The position numbers were made by a program, and so were the translations under genes. A stretch of 64,000 bases of DNA from the NCBI RefSeq assembly GCF_900141815.1, contig NZ_FQYR01000004.1:310001-374000 (forward strand). The letters are read 5' to 3'. Shown piece after piece: positions 49,122 through 57,240 of this stretch; the stretch's first letter is position 1; each line of letters opens with the position of its first letter. The stretch is from Rubritalea squalenifaciens DSM 18772 (lineage in GTDB: Bacteria; Verrucomicrobiota; Verrucomicrobiia; Verrucomicrobiales; Akkermansiaceae). The notes under the pieces were generated by a model. The model was not told where the DNA came from and made no database searches. It saw only the letters and a list, made by a program, of their open reading frames with translations.

Positions 49122-49844
49122 ATGAGTACGGCGTGGATGCATTGGAGTGGCGGCAAGGATTCGGCCTTTGCCTTGGCGAAGGTTTTGGAAGCAGCGCCGG
49201 GCAGTGTGGCTGGATTGGTGACTTCGATGAGCGAAGAATTCCGCCGGGTGTCCATGCACGGGGTGAGGGAGGAATTGCTGGATGCGCAGGCCGAGCGCCT
49301 GGGCTTGCCGCTGCAAAAGCTGCTGATTCCGAAGGATGCCAGCATGGCGGCTTATGGTGAGATGATGCAGCGGGAAATGGCCGCACTGCGTGAGCTAGGC
49401 GCGGAGACTTGCGTCTTCGGCGATATTTTTCTGGAGGATCTCAAGGCCTACCGCGAGAAGGAAATGGAAGGCTGCCAGCTGAAGTGCGAGTTCCCGATCT
49501 GGAAGCTGACGGATACGCAGGAGCTGGCGCGGCAGATCATCGAGAGTGGCGTGAAGGCGAAGATCGTCTGTGTGAGTGGCAAGTACTTTGACCGCAGCTT
49601 CCTCGGCCGCGATTACGATCTAGATTTCCTCAACGCGCTTCCCGAGGGAGTAGATCCCTGCGGGGAGAACGGCGAGTTCCATACCTTTGTCTACGACAGC
49701 CCGCTCTACCACTCAACGATCGAAATTCGTGAAGGCGAGGTGAGCGACCGCAGCTACACGCCGGGTGAGGGGGACGAGGATTGCGACTGCTGCAAGACCT
49801 GGGATACCGAGTTTTATTTCCAGGATCTGCAGCTTGTTAGGTAG
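49122..49844 (+). CDS. Dph6-type ATP-dependent amide ligase (diphthine-ammonia ligase family)
   Basis: A 240-residue PP-loop ATPase of the DUF71/Dph6 family. The PP-loop is WMHWSGGKDSAFALAKVL (residues 6-23); the C-terminal signature is LPEGVDPCGENGEFHTFVYD and SPLY. Archaeal and eukaryotic members make diphthamide on EF-2; bacteria lack diphthamide, so the substrate here is unknown (roles in B12-like or other amidation are speculated). The C-terminus has a CDCC cluster (EDCDCCKTWDTEF) seen in related bacterial proteins. It ends with an 8-base overlap with the convergent eboC gene. Confidence 0.85.
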   Translation: MSTAWMHWSGGKDSAFALAKVLEAAPGSVAGLVTSMSEEFRRVSMHGVREELLDAQAERLGLPLQKLLIPKDASMAAYGEMMQREMAALRELGAETCVFGDIFLEDLKAYREKEMEGCQLKCEFPIWKLTDTQELARQIIESGVKAKIVCVSGKYFDRSFLGRDYDLDFLNALPEGVDPCGENGEFHTFVYDSPLYHSTIEIREGEVSDRSYTPGEGDEDCDCCKTWDTEFYFQDLQLVR

Positions 49845-50871
49845 CCGGAGCCCAGCGCTGCAAGAGGAGCGCGAGCAGGAAGAGACCAAGTACGATGAAG
49901 AAATTCTCCCAGCCTGAGAGGGCGATGAAGAAGGCATCGAGCAGGCAGAAACCGGCCAGAGACATGGAGACGAATGCGCCTTTGTTAGGCTTCAGCTTGA
50001 TGAAGGAGCAGGTGTTCCAGATAAGGTAGTTCGCCAGAGCTACGAGGATGATGGGTAACGTCTCTACATGGAGAAGCAATTCGGCTGCTTGCGGGAGCTT
50101 CTCCCAGAAGTCGCTCTCGAACATCGCCGGGATGAGCATCCAGAGCGGGAGGATCAGCATGGTCGGGATGAGGACCTTGCGCCAGGTGATCGGCTTGGGC
50201 GAAGACTCGCTACGCGCCACGGAAGCGAAGCAGATCGTGTAGGCGGCGACGGTGGCGGCGAAGGTAACGAGGATGCCGTCTAGCATTTCTGTCAATGGAT
50301 GCCAGCCGGAGTTAGGAATGAAGCTGGCTTCCTGATCGATGCAACTTGCTGCCATGGCCCCGCCAAAGATGACCAGGCAGAAACGGCAGGCTCCAATGAG
50401 CGGTAGTCCGTACCAGGGGGATTTCTTGTGCAGCCAAGAATAAAGAACGATGGCGGCCACCAACAAGGGAATGGCAAGCAGGTGCAGCCAGGATTCCGCG
50501 CGTTGCTCGGCCGGGATGAGGCCGTGGGTGATGATGAAAGGAATCACGGACCCCAGAGCCAGCATGGCGATGGCTCCGGTGAAGACGCCTTTGCGGGAGA
50601 GCACGCCGCTGGGGATAGGGCGGTCTGGCTTGTGCTGCTCATCAAACTTGGCATCGATGGCATCGCCAAGGAAGCAACCGCCGACGTAGAGTAGCGAGGC
50701 TGCGATGCAGGTGATTAACAGCGGAAGCCACATGTCGAGGGTGTGGGTGACAGTGACGAGGTCTTTGCGTTCGGGGTTTAACCCGAAGATGATGACGAAG
50801 GCGACGAGGACATTGCTCCAGACTGTTGGCAGGTTGGAGATGCGACCGGTGGCTAGAAGTGCTTTGAACAA
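49837..50871 (-). CDS. eboC: UbiA-type prenyltransferase (EboC-like)
   Basis: A 344-residue membrane protein of the UbiA superfamily. The first prenyl-diphosphate site reads NLPTVWSNVLVAFVI and CFLGDAIDAKFDEQHKPDRPIP (D-x-x-D with two Asp-rich turns). About eight to nine hydrophobic segments follow. In the ebo clusters of bacteria and some algae, EboC sits with an EboB-type TatD hydrolase and EboE, as here, and the cluster is thought to help export prenyl-linked metabolites. Last gene of the four-gene unit. Confidence 0.8.
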   Translation of the reverse strand: MFKALLATGRISNLPTVWSNVLVAFVIIFGLNPERKDLVTVTHTLDMWLPLLITCIAASLLYVGGCFLGDAIDAKFDEQHKPDRPIPSGVLSRKGVFTGAIAMLALGSVIPFIITHGLIPAEQRAESWLHLLAIPLLVAAIVLYSWLHKKSPWYGLPLIGACRFCLVIFGGAMAASCIDQEASFIPNSGWHPLTEMLDGILVTFAATVAAYTICFASVARSESSPKPITWRKVLIPTMLILPLWMLIPAMFESDFWEKLPQAAELLLHVETLPIILVALANYLIWNTCSFIKLKPNKGAFVSMSLAGFCLLDAFFIALSGWENFFIVLGLFLLALLLQRWAPAT

Positions 50872-50892
50872 AACAGGGAGAAGCTGTTCGGT

Positions 50893-52080
50893 TTAGGCGA
50901 GCTGGTCAAGCGTCCAGAGGTATTCCTCAGTCAGCTGGTCTTCGATCGGCTTCTGCATGTCCTGCGGCAGTACACCCCAGGTGTAGGTCTCCATTTCCAG
51001 ATGGGAGCAGGTGAGCGGGTGATCCTTGAGGTAGGCGAGGGTGGCCTCCGCGTAGTCGCGGGTGGAGCCGAGTGGCTTGGCGGGGTCTGCGTAGAGCGGG
51101 ATGTGGAAATGGACGCGGGCCTCGCATTCCTCGCCAAGTACGAGCTTGCCGGAATCGAGTTCTTCAAAGAACTCAGGCAGGTCGCGGTGGCGAGTGATTT
51201 GCCCACTGTCATCGCGGGTGATGACCTGGTGCAGGTAGGTTGGCTCGTCGAAGGACTTGATGGCCTGCAGGGCTTCGGCGTCGCTGGCATTGATGGCGAT
51301 CGCGTTGCTGAGGTGGATTTTGGAAATGCGGATCTTGGCGTCGTGCAACTTTTTTAGGGAAGAGGCCGCGTCCTCGTACTCGAGGGCAAAGTGGCAGGTG
51401 TCGTAGTTCAGGCCGATGCGGCGGTGAATGAGGGTGACGTCGTGATTGTGCGAGAGAGCCCAGTCATTGAAGCGATGGAAGAAGTCGAGCGTCTCCTGCA
51501 GGTTCTCGAAATGGCCGAGAGGTTCCGGCTCGAGCCCGAGATGGAGATCTTTCTCATACTCGTGGGCGAGGAGGTCGATGTGCTTGGCGCAGGCGTAGAG
51601 GTTCTCGAAAATGATTTTCTCCTTGGCACCGAATTCCTTGAAGGAGCCCGGCAGGGTGGAGACGGAGCCGCCGCATTCCTGCGGGGCGAGCTCGGCAATG
51701 ATATTGAAAAGCTGAAGCGTGTAGCTGAGGCGCTCGGGTGTGGTCCAGTCCGGCTGATAGACTTTCTCTTTCACGCGGGTGCCGTGGAAAGCGCCGTAAG
51801 GAAAGCCATTGATCGTGTAGACGTAGGTGTTGGTCTCCTTCAGCCAATCGATAAAGCAGTCCAGGTTGTCTCCCTCTAGCAGCTCGTCAGCAGCCTCGGC
51901 TGAGAGGCGTAGTCCGAGTGCGAATCCGGCGTCCTTGTCCGGCACCTTGCCAGTGGCTTCCACCTGGTCCCTGACCTTGAGCGCGTGAGTTTCCAGCGCA
52001 TTGAAGGTCGCCAACCAGGATTCGGCCGGGTGGATGTTGGTGCAGTAGGAGAGGTGGAACTTGGACTGGTAGACTTTCAA
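50893..52080 (-). CDS. eboE: EboE-like sugar-phosphate-isomerase-fold protein
   Basis: A 395-residue TIM-barrel-type protein with the features of EboE (metabolite traffic): start MKVYQSKFHLSYCTNIHPAE, GFALGLRLSAEAADEL, YVYTINGFPYGAFHGTRVKE, VYQPDWTTPERLSYT, LGLEPEPLGHFEN, GLNYDTCHFALEYED, HLSNAI and CSHLEMETYTWGVLP. The many histidines and acids fit a metal-binding isomerase or hydrolase. It lies 21 bases before eboC and after eboB in the same direction. Confidence 0.82.
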   Translation of the reverse strand: MKVYQSKFHLSYCTNIHPAESWLATFNALETHALKVRDQVEATGKVPDKDAGFALGLRLSAEAADELLEGDNLDCFIDWLKETNTYVYTINGFPYGAFHGTRVKEKVYQPDWTTPERLSYTLQLFNIIAELAPQECGGSVSTLPGSFKEFGAKEKIIFENLYACAKHIDLLAHEYEKDLHLGLEPEPLGHFENLQETLDFFHRFNDWALSHNHDVTLIHRRIGLNYDTCHFALEYEDAASSLKKLHDAKIRISKIHLSNAIAINASDAEALQAIKSFDEPTYLHQVITRDDSGQITRHRDLPEFFEELDSGKLVLGEECEARVHFHIPLYADPAKPLGSTRDYAEATLAYLKDHPLTCSHLEMETYTWGVLPQDMQKPIEDQLTEEYLWTLDQLA

Positions 52081-52237
52081 AGCGAGAGATTCTGGTTGTT
52101 AGCAGGGCTGAGGTGATTCTAGCACCAGATACGCAGAATACAGATCGTTTTTTCCAGTCCTTGTCCAAGATCTGCGTCTGCATCCGCTAAGCGGCAGGCC
52201 TGCGCTTGCTAAACAGTCGGTGAGAAAAACTTCGACC

Positions 52238-53035
52238 CTAGAGATCGAAGTTCTTGCACTGGCGCAGGAAGGTGCGCGGGTTGTCGTAGATGACTTTTTC
52301 GATGCGATCGTCAGTGTACTGGCGCTTGCGCATTTCCATGGCAGCCTTGGCGACGGCGAGGGGATCCGAGATGCCCCAGTCGCAGGCGGAGTTCATCCAG
52401 ATGGTTTCGTTGCCGAATTCCTCAAGGATATCGATGGCGCGGGCCGGGGTGCACTTGGACTCAGGATAGAGGGTCATGCCTGCCCAGAATCCGGCGTCGA
52501 GCACGAGTCCGGCGGTGTGCTCCTCCACGTGGTCGATGATGATGCGGGTCGGGTCGACCTGCGCATTTTTGAGGGAATCGATGATGAGCTTGGTGCCCTT
52601 CAGCTTGTCCTCAAGGTGCGGGGTGTGGATGAGGATGGGGAGATCGTACTTCTTGGCGAGCTCCACGTGCTCTTCAAAGATGGCGAGTTCGCTGCGGGTG
52701 TTTTTGTTCAGACCGATCTCACCGATGCCGAGGACGGTCTCGCGGTCCAGGAATTCCGGGATGATCTGCATGACTTCACGGGCGAAGCCTGCGTCTTCCG
52801 CCTCCTTCGGGTTGATGCAGAGCCAGCAGAAATGCTTGATGCCGAACTTGGCCGCGCGGGCGGGTTCATACTGGGTGAGCTGGCAGTAGTAGTCGTAAAA
52901 TCCCTGAGGTGATGAGCGGTCGAATCCGGCCCAGAAGGCTGGCTCACAGATGGCTTCGCAGCCAGCCATGGCCATTTTCTGGTAGTCGTCCGTGGTTCTG
53001 GAAACCATGTGACCGTGTGGCTCAATGTACTTCAT
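52238..53035 (-). CDS. eboB: EboB-like TatD-type metallohydrolase
   Basis: A 265-residue amidohydrolase-fold protein. Metal sites: IEPHGHMVSRTTDD (H-x-H), GEIGLNK (E), LPILIHTPHLEDK (H), TRIIIDHVEEHTAG (H), and SACDWGISDPLAVAKA (D). These match the TatD-like family and the EboB member of ebo clusters. 157 bases separate it from eboE on the same strand; 20 bases separate it from the small gene upstream. Confidence 0.85.
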   Translation of the reverse strand: MKYIEPHGHMVSRTTDDYQKMAMAGCEAICEPAFWAGFDRSSPQGFYDYYCQLTQYEPARAAKFGIKHFCWLCINPKEAEDAGFAREVMQIIPEFLDRETVLGIGEIGLNKNTRSELAIFEEHVELAKKYDLPILIHTPHLEDKLKGTKLIIDSLKNAQVDPTRIIIDHVEEHTAGLVLDAGFWAGMTLYPESKCTPARAIDILEEFGNETIWMNSACDWGISDPLAVAKAAMEMRKRQYTDDRIEKVIYDNPRTFLRQCKNFDL

Positions 53036-53055
53036 ATCAAAATCTTTGTTAGCGA

Positions 53056-53325
53056 TTAGCTGTTCTGAGGAGCTCCCCAGGCGGCCTTCATATTGGATTT
53101 CTCGGCTGGTTCCTCGCTGTGGTCTGAGAGGGCTTCCAGGACGGCGGCGGCTTTCTTGCCGGGCTTGGCATCCAGCATGGCCTGCAGCGCTTTTTCAAAT
53201 GCCTGGGCGCGGAAATCAGGCTCTCCAGCGTGGCGCTCAAGGCGGTCCAGATAGGCGGCAATCTCGATCAGATCGCGCCTTGCGGGCATGAAATAGAGGT
53301 CAAGGATGTCCTTTTTGTCAGGCAT
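53056..53325 (-). CDS. Small ebo-cluster-associated protein
   Basis: An 89-residue cytosolic protein, first gene of the unit with eboB, eboE and eboC. It reads LDLYFMPARRDLIEIAAYLD and RLERHAGEPDFRAQAFEKAL, then VLEALSDHSEEPAEKSNMKA. I recall similar short proteins beside TatD/EboE/UbiA genes in other bacteria, but know no function. It is too short to be EboA (about 220 residues). It may be a regulatory or scaffold protein. Confidence 0.6.
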   Translation of the reverse strand: MPDKKDILDLYFMPARRDLIEIAAYLDRLERHAGEPDFRAQAFEKALQAMLDAKPGKKAAAVLEALSDHSEEPAEKSNMKAAWGAPQNS

Positions 53326-53471
53326 GTGGAAAACCTAAGCGTGATAGAGCGGCTGCGCACGTAAGAATTTCGGGAATTCGGTCATTTTTGGAATCCGAAA
53401 CATAAAATGCTAAAAAAACAGCAAATAGGGTGTTGACGGGTGATAGGTTTATGTGCTGAATTTCTAGCACT

Positions 53472-54155
53472 ATGAAGTGGATCTTAGCCAGCTTAATGTG
53501 TGTGTGTTTAGCCTCCTGTGGAGTGGATGGGTTATCCGGAGCGGCTGCGTATTCGCCTGCGCCTGCCCCAGTGGCGTCTATGGAGTACGCAAATAGCCGC
53601 TCCAGGGATGCCGCGCCCGTGAGCCGCAAGTTGATCGAGACAGGGCGTCTGAGTCTGGAAACGCCGCATGTCAGTGAGGTGGCGAAAAATGCCGAGGGCA
53701 TCGTAAAGAAGCACGGTGGCTATGTGGAAAACAAGAATGAGGATGAAGATGAGGTGGGCCTCTCCGTACGTGTGCCAGCCGGTAAGCTGAAGACCAGCAT
53801 GGAGGAGCTGGAGACGCTGGGCAAGGTGAGCTACAGCAAAATCCGGACAAAGGATGTGACGGACCAGTACATCGATATGGAGGCTAAAATAAGGAACCTC
53901 CGCGTGCTGCGTGAGCGCCTGCGCAAGGTCTATGAAAAGGCCACCAAGGTGGAGGAGATGCTGGAAATTGAAAAGGAGCTGGCGCGAGTGCAGACGGAGC
54001 TGGATTCCATCGAGGGAAGGATGCGCGCCATGCAGAAGAACATCGCTTACTCCGAACTGGATATTTCAATCGAGAGAAAATCCGTGCCGGGTCCACTGGG
54101 TGCCGTAGCCAAGGGAACTGGCTGGGTATTCAAGAAACTCTGGGTGCTGAACTAG
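53472..54155 (+). CDS. DUF4349 lipoprotein
   Basis: A 227-residue lipoprotein (signal peptide, lipobox CLASC16). The mature part is the DUF4349 domain: KLIETGRLSLETPHVSEVAK, KHGGYVENKNED, LSVRVPAGKLKTSMEELETL, GKVSYSKIRTKDVTDQYIDM, then a long coiled coil (LRERLRKVYEKATKVEEMLE) and a C-terminal hydrophobic/amphipathic end (GPLGAVAKGTGWVFKKLW). Outer- or inner-membrane anchoring is likely. The role is unknown; members often lie beside other lipoproteins, as here (next gene starts 2 bases on). Confidence 0.85.
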   Translation: MKWILASLMCVCLASCGVDGLSGAAAYSPAPAPVASMEYANSRSRDAAPVSRKLIETGRLSLETPHVSEVAKNAEGIVKKHGGYVENKNEDEDEVGLSVRVPAGKLKTSMEELETLGKVSYSKIRTKDVTDQYIDMEAKIRNLRVLRERLRKVYEKATKVEEMLEIEKELARVQTELDSIEGRMRAMQKNIAYSELDISIERKSVPGPLGAVAKGTGWVFKKLWVLN

Positions 54156-54156
54156 C

Positions 54157-54624
54157 ATGAAAATTTTGTGTCGTGTGCTACTGCTTCCCACACTGTCTTT
54201 AGTCGGCTGCGTGCTGCCTGTGCCGAATAAGACAGTGTACCAGGAAGGCTACCAAGGCCGTGTCGTCGAGGGCTTGACGGCGCGGCCTGTCAGTGGCGCG
54301 AGGGTGAGTATCCACCGCAGCTCATCATGGAGCAATGGCAGTGGAGGTGAGTACTTTCAGGAAGAAACGACCACGACGACTCCCAGCGGTTTTATGTTTG
54401 CCGAGGACGCCAAGTGGCATTGGGGGTATCTGATTGGCCCGGTTTCCTATCCTTTGCCCTATGATGGGATGAGGCTAAAGACCTCGATCTCGCGAGTCGA
54501 GGTGCGGGCGGATGGTTATGCTCCTTATGTCTGGATCAAAGGAAGCAGGGAGCGGCAGAACAAACCTCCCAAGGAGATCCGGTTGCAGAGGAGCCCTGAA
54601 TATTCTGCTGGTGAAGTAAATTAA
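54157..54624 (+). CDS. Lipoprotein of unknown function
   Basis: A 155-residue lipoprotein (LSLVGC18 lipobox). The mature chain holds GRVVEGLTARPVSGARVSIH and a TTTTTPSGFMF stretch, reminiscent of carboxypeptidase-regulatory-like (Ig-type) domains, followed by SRVEVRADGYAPYVWIKGSR. No catalytic motif. It begins two bases after the DUF4349 gene, so the two are probably one operon. Confidence 0.7.
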   Translation: MKILCRVLLLPTLSLVGCVLPVPNKTVYQEGYQGRVVEGLTARPVSGARVSIHRSSSWSNGSGGEYFQEETTTTTPSGFMFAEDAKWHWGYLIGPVSYPLPYDGMRLKTSISRVEVRADGYAPYVWIKGSRERQNKPPKEIRLQRSPEYSAGEVN

Positions 54625-54663
54625 TCATTTCAATTTGCGGGGGTTTCTGAATAGGAAGGGGGT

Positions 54664-55023
54664 ATGGAAGACCAAAAGGATTTTATGGAGGAAAGAGAAT
54701 TCGGTTCTCAGCCTCTGGATGCAATGATGACCGCCTGGGGCATCGATAACCATGACATGGTGGAAGTCTCCACCGAGCAGCTGAATCACAAGCAGATCCA
54801 GCGTGCGCGCAAGGGCCGCCGCCTGACACTCAAGATGATGATGAAGGTGACCCGTGCCTTCAACGTGACCATTTGGTTCCGCCTCAATGATGAGCAGAAG
54901 GAGAAGTACTTCGAGTACATGCACAAGCACCTCTTCAACTATGCCAAGGGCTACGATGCTAGTTTCGTAGATCCTAACGACAGCCTCCGTCAGGAGCTGC
55001 TGGCTGGCGACGAAGAAGAATAA
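54664..55023 (+). CDS. Small conserved protein, possibly nucleic-acid binding
   Basis: A 119-residue cytosolic protein. The block NHDMVEVSTEQLNHKQIQRA, RKGRRLTLKMMMKVTRAFNV looks like an XRE-type HTH (helix, turn, helix), with KYFEYMHKHLFNYAKGYDAS after it. I recall a conserved family in Verrucomicrobia with this form; its function is not known. The next gene (oxidoreductase) starts within a few bases (55029), so an operon is likely. Confidence 0.65.
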   Translation: MEDQKDFMEEREFGSQPLDAMMTAWGIDNHDMVEVSTEQLNHKQIQRARKGRRLTLKMMMKVTRAFNVTIWFRLNDEQKEKYFEYMHKHLFNYAKGYDASFVDPNDSLRQELLAGDEEE

Positions 55024-55028
55024 GGGTG

Positions 55029-56069
55029 ATGACGAAGGTGGATTTTCTGATCGTAGGGCAGGGACTCGCCGGCAGTGCGCTGGCGATGGCCATGCTCAGG
55101 CGCGGCAAGAAAATCCTCATGGTGGATCGAGCAGATCCGAATGCCGCCTCTCGTGTGGCGGCGGGACTGGTGACTGCGCTGGCGGGCAAGGGAATGAATC
55201 CGGCCTGGCGGCAGGCTGAGTATTTGCCGGAGGCGATGGCCTACTATGCCGCGCTGGAAGAATGCAGTGGAAAGAAACTGTTTCACGCTATGCCCGTGCT
55301 GCGCTTGTTTGCGGATAAGAAGGAACGTGAGAAGTTTGGCCGCAAGCAGGAGGAGGTCAGTGAGTGGGTAGGAAGTGCTGAGCCATCCATTGATCTCAGC
55401 ATGCTGTACGGTGAGGAAGGGGGCTTTGAAATGGCTCGTGGTGGCAGGCTGGATACCAAGGCGTATCTGGGGGTAGTACGCGATTTGTTAGAGGCGGAGG
55501 GAAGCTATCTGCAGGCGGATTTTGATCCGGCAGATCTGGAGCTCCGTGAGGACTCCGTGGTGTGGAAAGATGTGGAGGCCGAACGCTTGATTCTCTGTCA
55601 AGGCTACTGGGGGCTGGATGCCGGATGGCTCTCCCAAGTGCAGCACCGCAGTGCCAAGGGGCAGATGCTAACGGTGCGCAGTGAAGAGCTGGCGAGTGAT
55701 CGCATCATTAACCGGAATGGGTGGATGGTGCCACTCGGCGATGGCCTGTGGAGAACGGGTGCGACCTATGAGTGGGACGAGCTGCTGAGCGGTGTCAGTG
55801 CCGAGGGTAGGGCTGAACTGGAGCAGAAGATCCGTAGTCTGGTGAAAGTAGATTTTGAAGTGCTAGAGCATGAGGCCGGAGTCAGGCCGATTGTGAACCG
55901 CAGCCAACCGATCATCGGGATGCACCCGGAGCTGGAGCGGCTTGGATTTTTTAACGGGCTTGGTTCCAAGGGAGTGATCACTGCTCCGAGTGTGGCCGAG
56001 CATTTTGCGGGTTTCCTCTGTGGGGAAAATGAACTTGATCCGGAGCTGGATCTGAACCGAGTCTGGTAA
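55029..56069 (+). CDS. FAD-dependent oxidoreductase (DAO/MnmC-like)
   Basis: A 346-residue protein with an N-terminal Rossmann/FAD motif VDFLIVGQGLAGSALAMAML (GxGxxG) and the DAO-type second region RVAAGLVTALAGKGMNPAWR. The C-terminal flavin block GVRPIVNRSQPIIGMHPELE, FFNGLGSKGVITAPSVAEHF is typical of D-amino-acid-oxidase-like proteins, including the MnmC C-terminal half. The substrate is unknown. The start at 55029 (ATG after GTG) is used. Confidence 0.82.
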   Translation: MTKVDFLIVGQGLAGSALAMAMLRRGKKILMVDRADPNAASRVAAGLVTALAGKGMNPAWRQAEYLPEAMAYYAALEECSGKKLFHAMPVLRLFADKKEREKFGRKQEEVSEWVGSAEPSIDLSMLYGEEGGFEMARGGRLDTKAYLGVVRDLLEAEGSYLQADFDPADLELREDSVVWKDVEAERLILCQGYWGLDAGWLSQVQHRSAKGQMLTVRSEELASDRIINRNGWMVPLGDGLWRTGATYEWDELLSGVSAEGRAELEQKIRSLVKVDFEVLEHEAGVRPIVNRSQPIIGMHPELERLGFFNGLGSKGVITAPSVAEHFAGFLCGENELDPELDLNRVW

Positions 56070-56078
56070 GGTAATTCT

Positions 56079-56645
56079 ATGAGTTTTCCAAAACCATTGA
56101 TGATGGCGCAGCAAATTGTCCGCAGTGCAGTCCGCGAGGGCGGCGTGGCGGTGGATGCCACGCTGGGCAATGGGCACGACGCACTTTTTTTAGCGAAGCT
56201 CGTTGGTAAGGAAGGCAAGGTCTATGGCTTCGATGTGCAGGAGGAAGCCATCACGACCTCCAACCTGAAAGTACAAGAGGCCGGCGTGGAATGTGAGCTC
56301 TCCTTTCATTGCCGCGGTCATGAGCATCTGGCTGAGACCGTACAGGAACCGGTGCAGGCGGTGATGTTCAATCTAGGCTATCTGCCTCGTGCTGATAAGG
56401 CCGTGATTACGACGGTGGAGACGACCTTGCCCGCACTCGGGCAAGCCTGTGATCTGCTGGAGAAGGGGGGAGTCATTTCGGTGATGTGCTATCCCGGCCA
56501 TGAAGGTGGCGACGTAGAAGCTCAAGAAGTGCTGAAGTGGGCATCCAGCCTGCCGCGTGAAGGCTGGCGGGTGATCCAGTACGGCTTCATCAATGCCCCT
56601 AACAATCCACCGTTTTTAGTGGCTATAGAGAAGCTCTCTGCTTAG
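56079..56645 (+). CDS. Class I SAM methyltransferase (YtqB / rRNA-methylase-like)
   Basis: A 188-residue methyltransferase of the rRNA_methylase (YtqB) type. SAM-binding blocks: VAVDATLGNGHDALFLAKLV, KVYGFDVQEEAITTSNLKVQ. Motif IV reads FNLGYLPRADKAV and the later VISVMCYPGHEGG, NAPNNPPFLVAIEKL are also typical. The RNA target is unknown. It starts 9 bases after the oxidoreductase, and marC follows within 10 bases, so all three are probably one operon. Confidence 0.85.
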   Translation: MSFPKPLMMAQQIVRSAVREGGVAVDATLGNGHDALFLAKLVGKEGKVYGFDVQEEAITTSNLKVQEAGVECELSFHCRGHEHLAETVQEPVQAVMFNLGYLPRADKAVITTVETTLPALGQACDLLEKGGVISVMCYPGHEGGDVEAQEVLKWASSLPREGWRVIQYGFINAPNNPPFLVAIEKLSA

Positions 56646-56655
56646 GATTCCGCGC

Positions 56656-57240
56656 ATGGATCTGCTCGGCCTTATTGTGACTCTCTTCATTGTGATCGAC
56701 CCATTCGGGAACATCCCGATTTTCACCAATGTCCTGCAGAATGTCCCTGAGGAGCGACGCCAGAAAATTCTGGTAAGGGAGCTTTTGATTGCTCTGGCCG
56801 TGATGCTGATCTTCCTGTTCATCGGCAAGAATGTGATGGATTTCCTCGAGCTCAAGCCTGCGACCTTACGGGTATCGGGTGGCGTGGTGCTGTTTGTGAT
56901 TGCGCTGGGGATGATCTTCCCCGCGAAATCCATGCTCGGTGAGTCAGATGAAGATGAGCCTTTTATCGTTCCGCTCGCTGTTCCCTTGATGGCAGGTCCG
57001 TCTGCCCTAGCGCTGATCATGCTGTTTTCCGTGAAGTATCACGATCAGTTGGCTTCACTCAGTGTGGCTGTATTCTCGGCTTGGTTGATCAGTGCTGTCG
57101 TCCTGTTTTTCTCCACGGCTCTGATGAAGCAACTGGGGAGAAAAGGAATGCGTGCCATCGAGCGACTGATGGGAATGGTGCTCATTATGATCGCCGTCCA
57201 GATGCTGCTGGAAGGGATCGCCACCTTCTTTATGAAGTAG
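56656..57240 (+). CDS. MarC family membrane protein
   Basis: A 194-residue inner-membrane protein of the MarC/YchE type. About six hydrophobic segments; family blocks LFIVIDPFGNIPIFTNVLQN, RELLIALAVMLIFLFIGKNV, LRVSGGVVLFVIALGMIFPA, PLAVPLMAGPSALALIM, and RAIERLMGMVLIMIAVQMLL. Function is not established (not itself multidrug resistance). It ends with an 11-base overlap with the convergent Bat gene. Confidence 0.92.
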   Translation: MDLLGLIVTLFIVIDPFGNIPIFTNVLQNVPEERRQKILVRELLIALAVMLIFLFIGKNVMDFLELKPATLRVSGGVVLFVIALGMIFPAKSMLGESDEDEPFIVPLAVPLMAGPSALALIMLFSVKYHDQLASLSVAVFSAWLISAVVLFFSTALMKQLGRKGMRAIERLMGMVLIMIAVQMLLEGIATFFMK

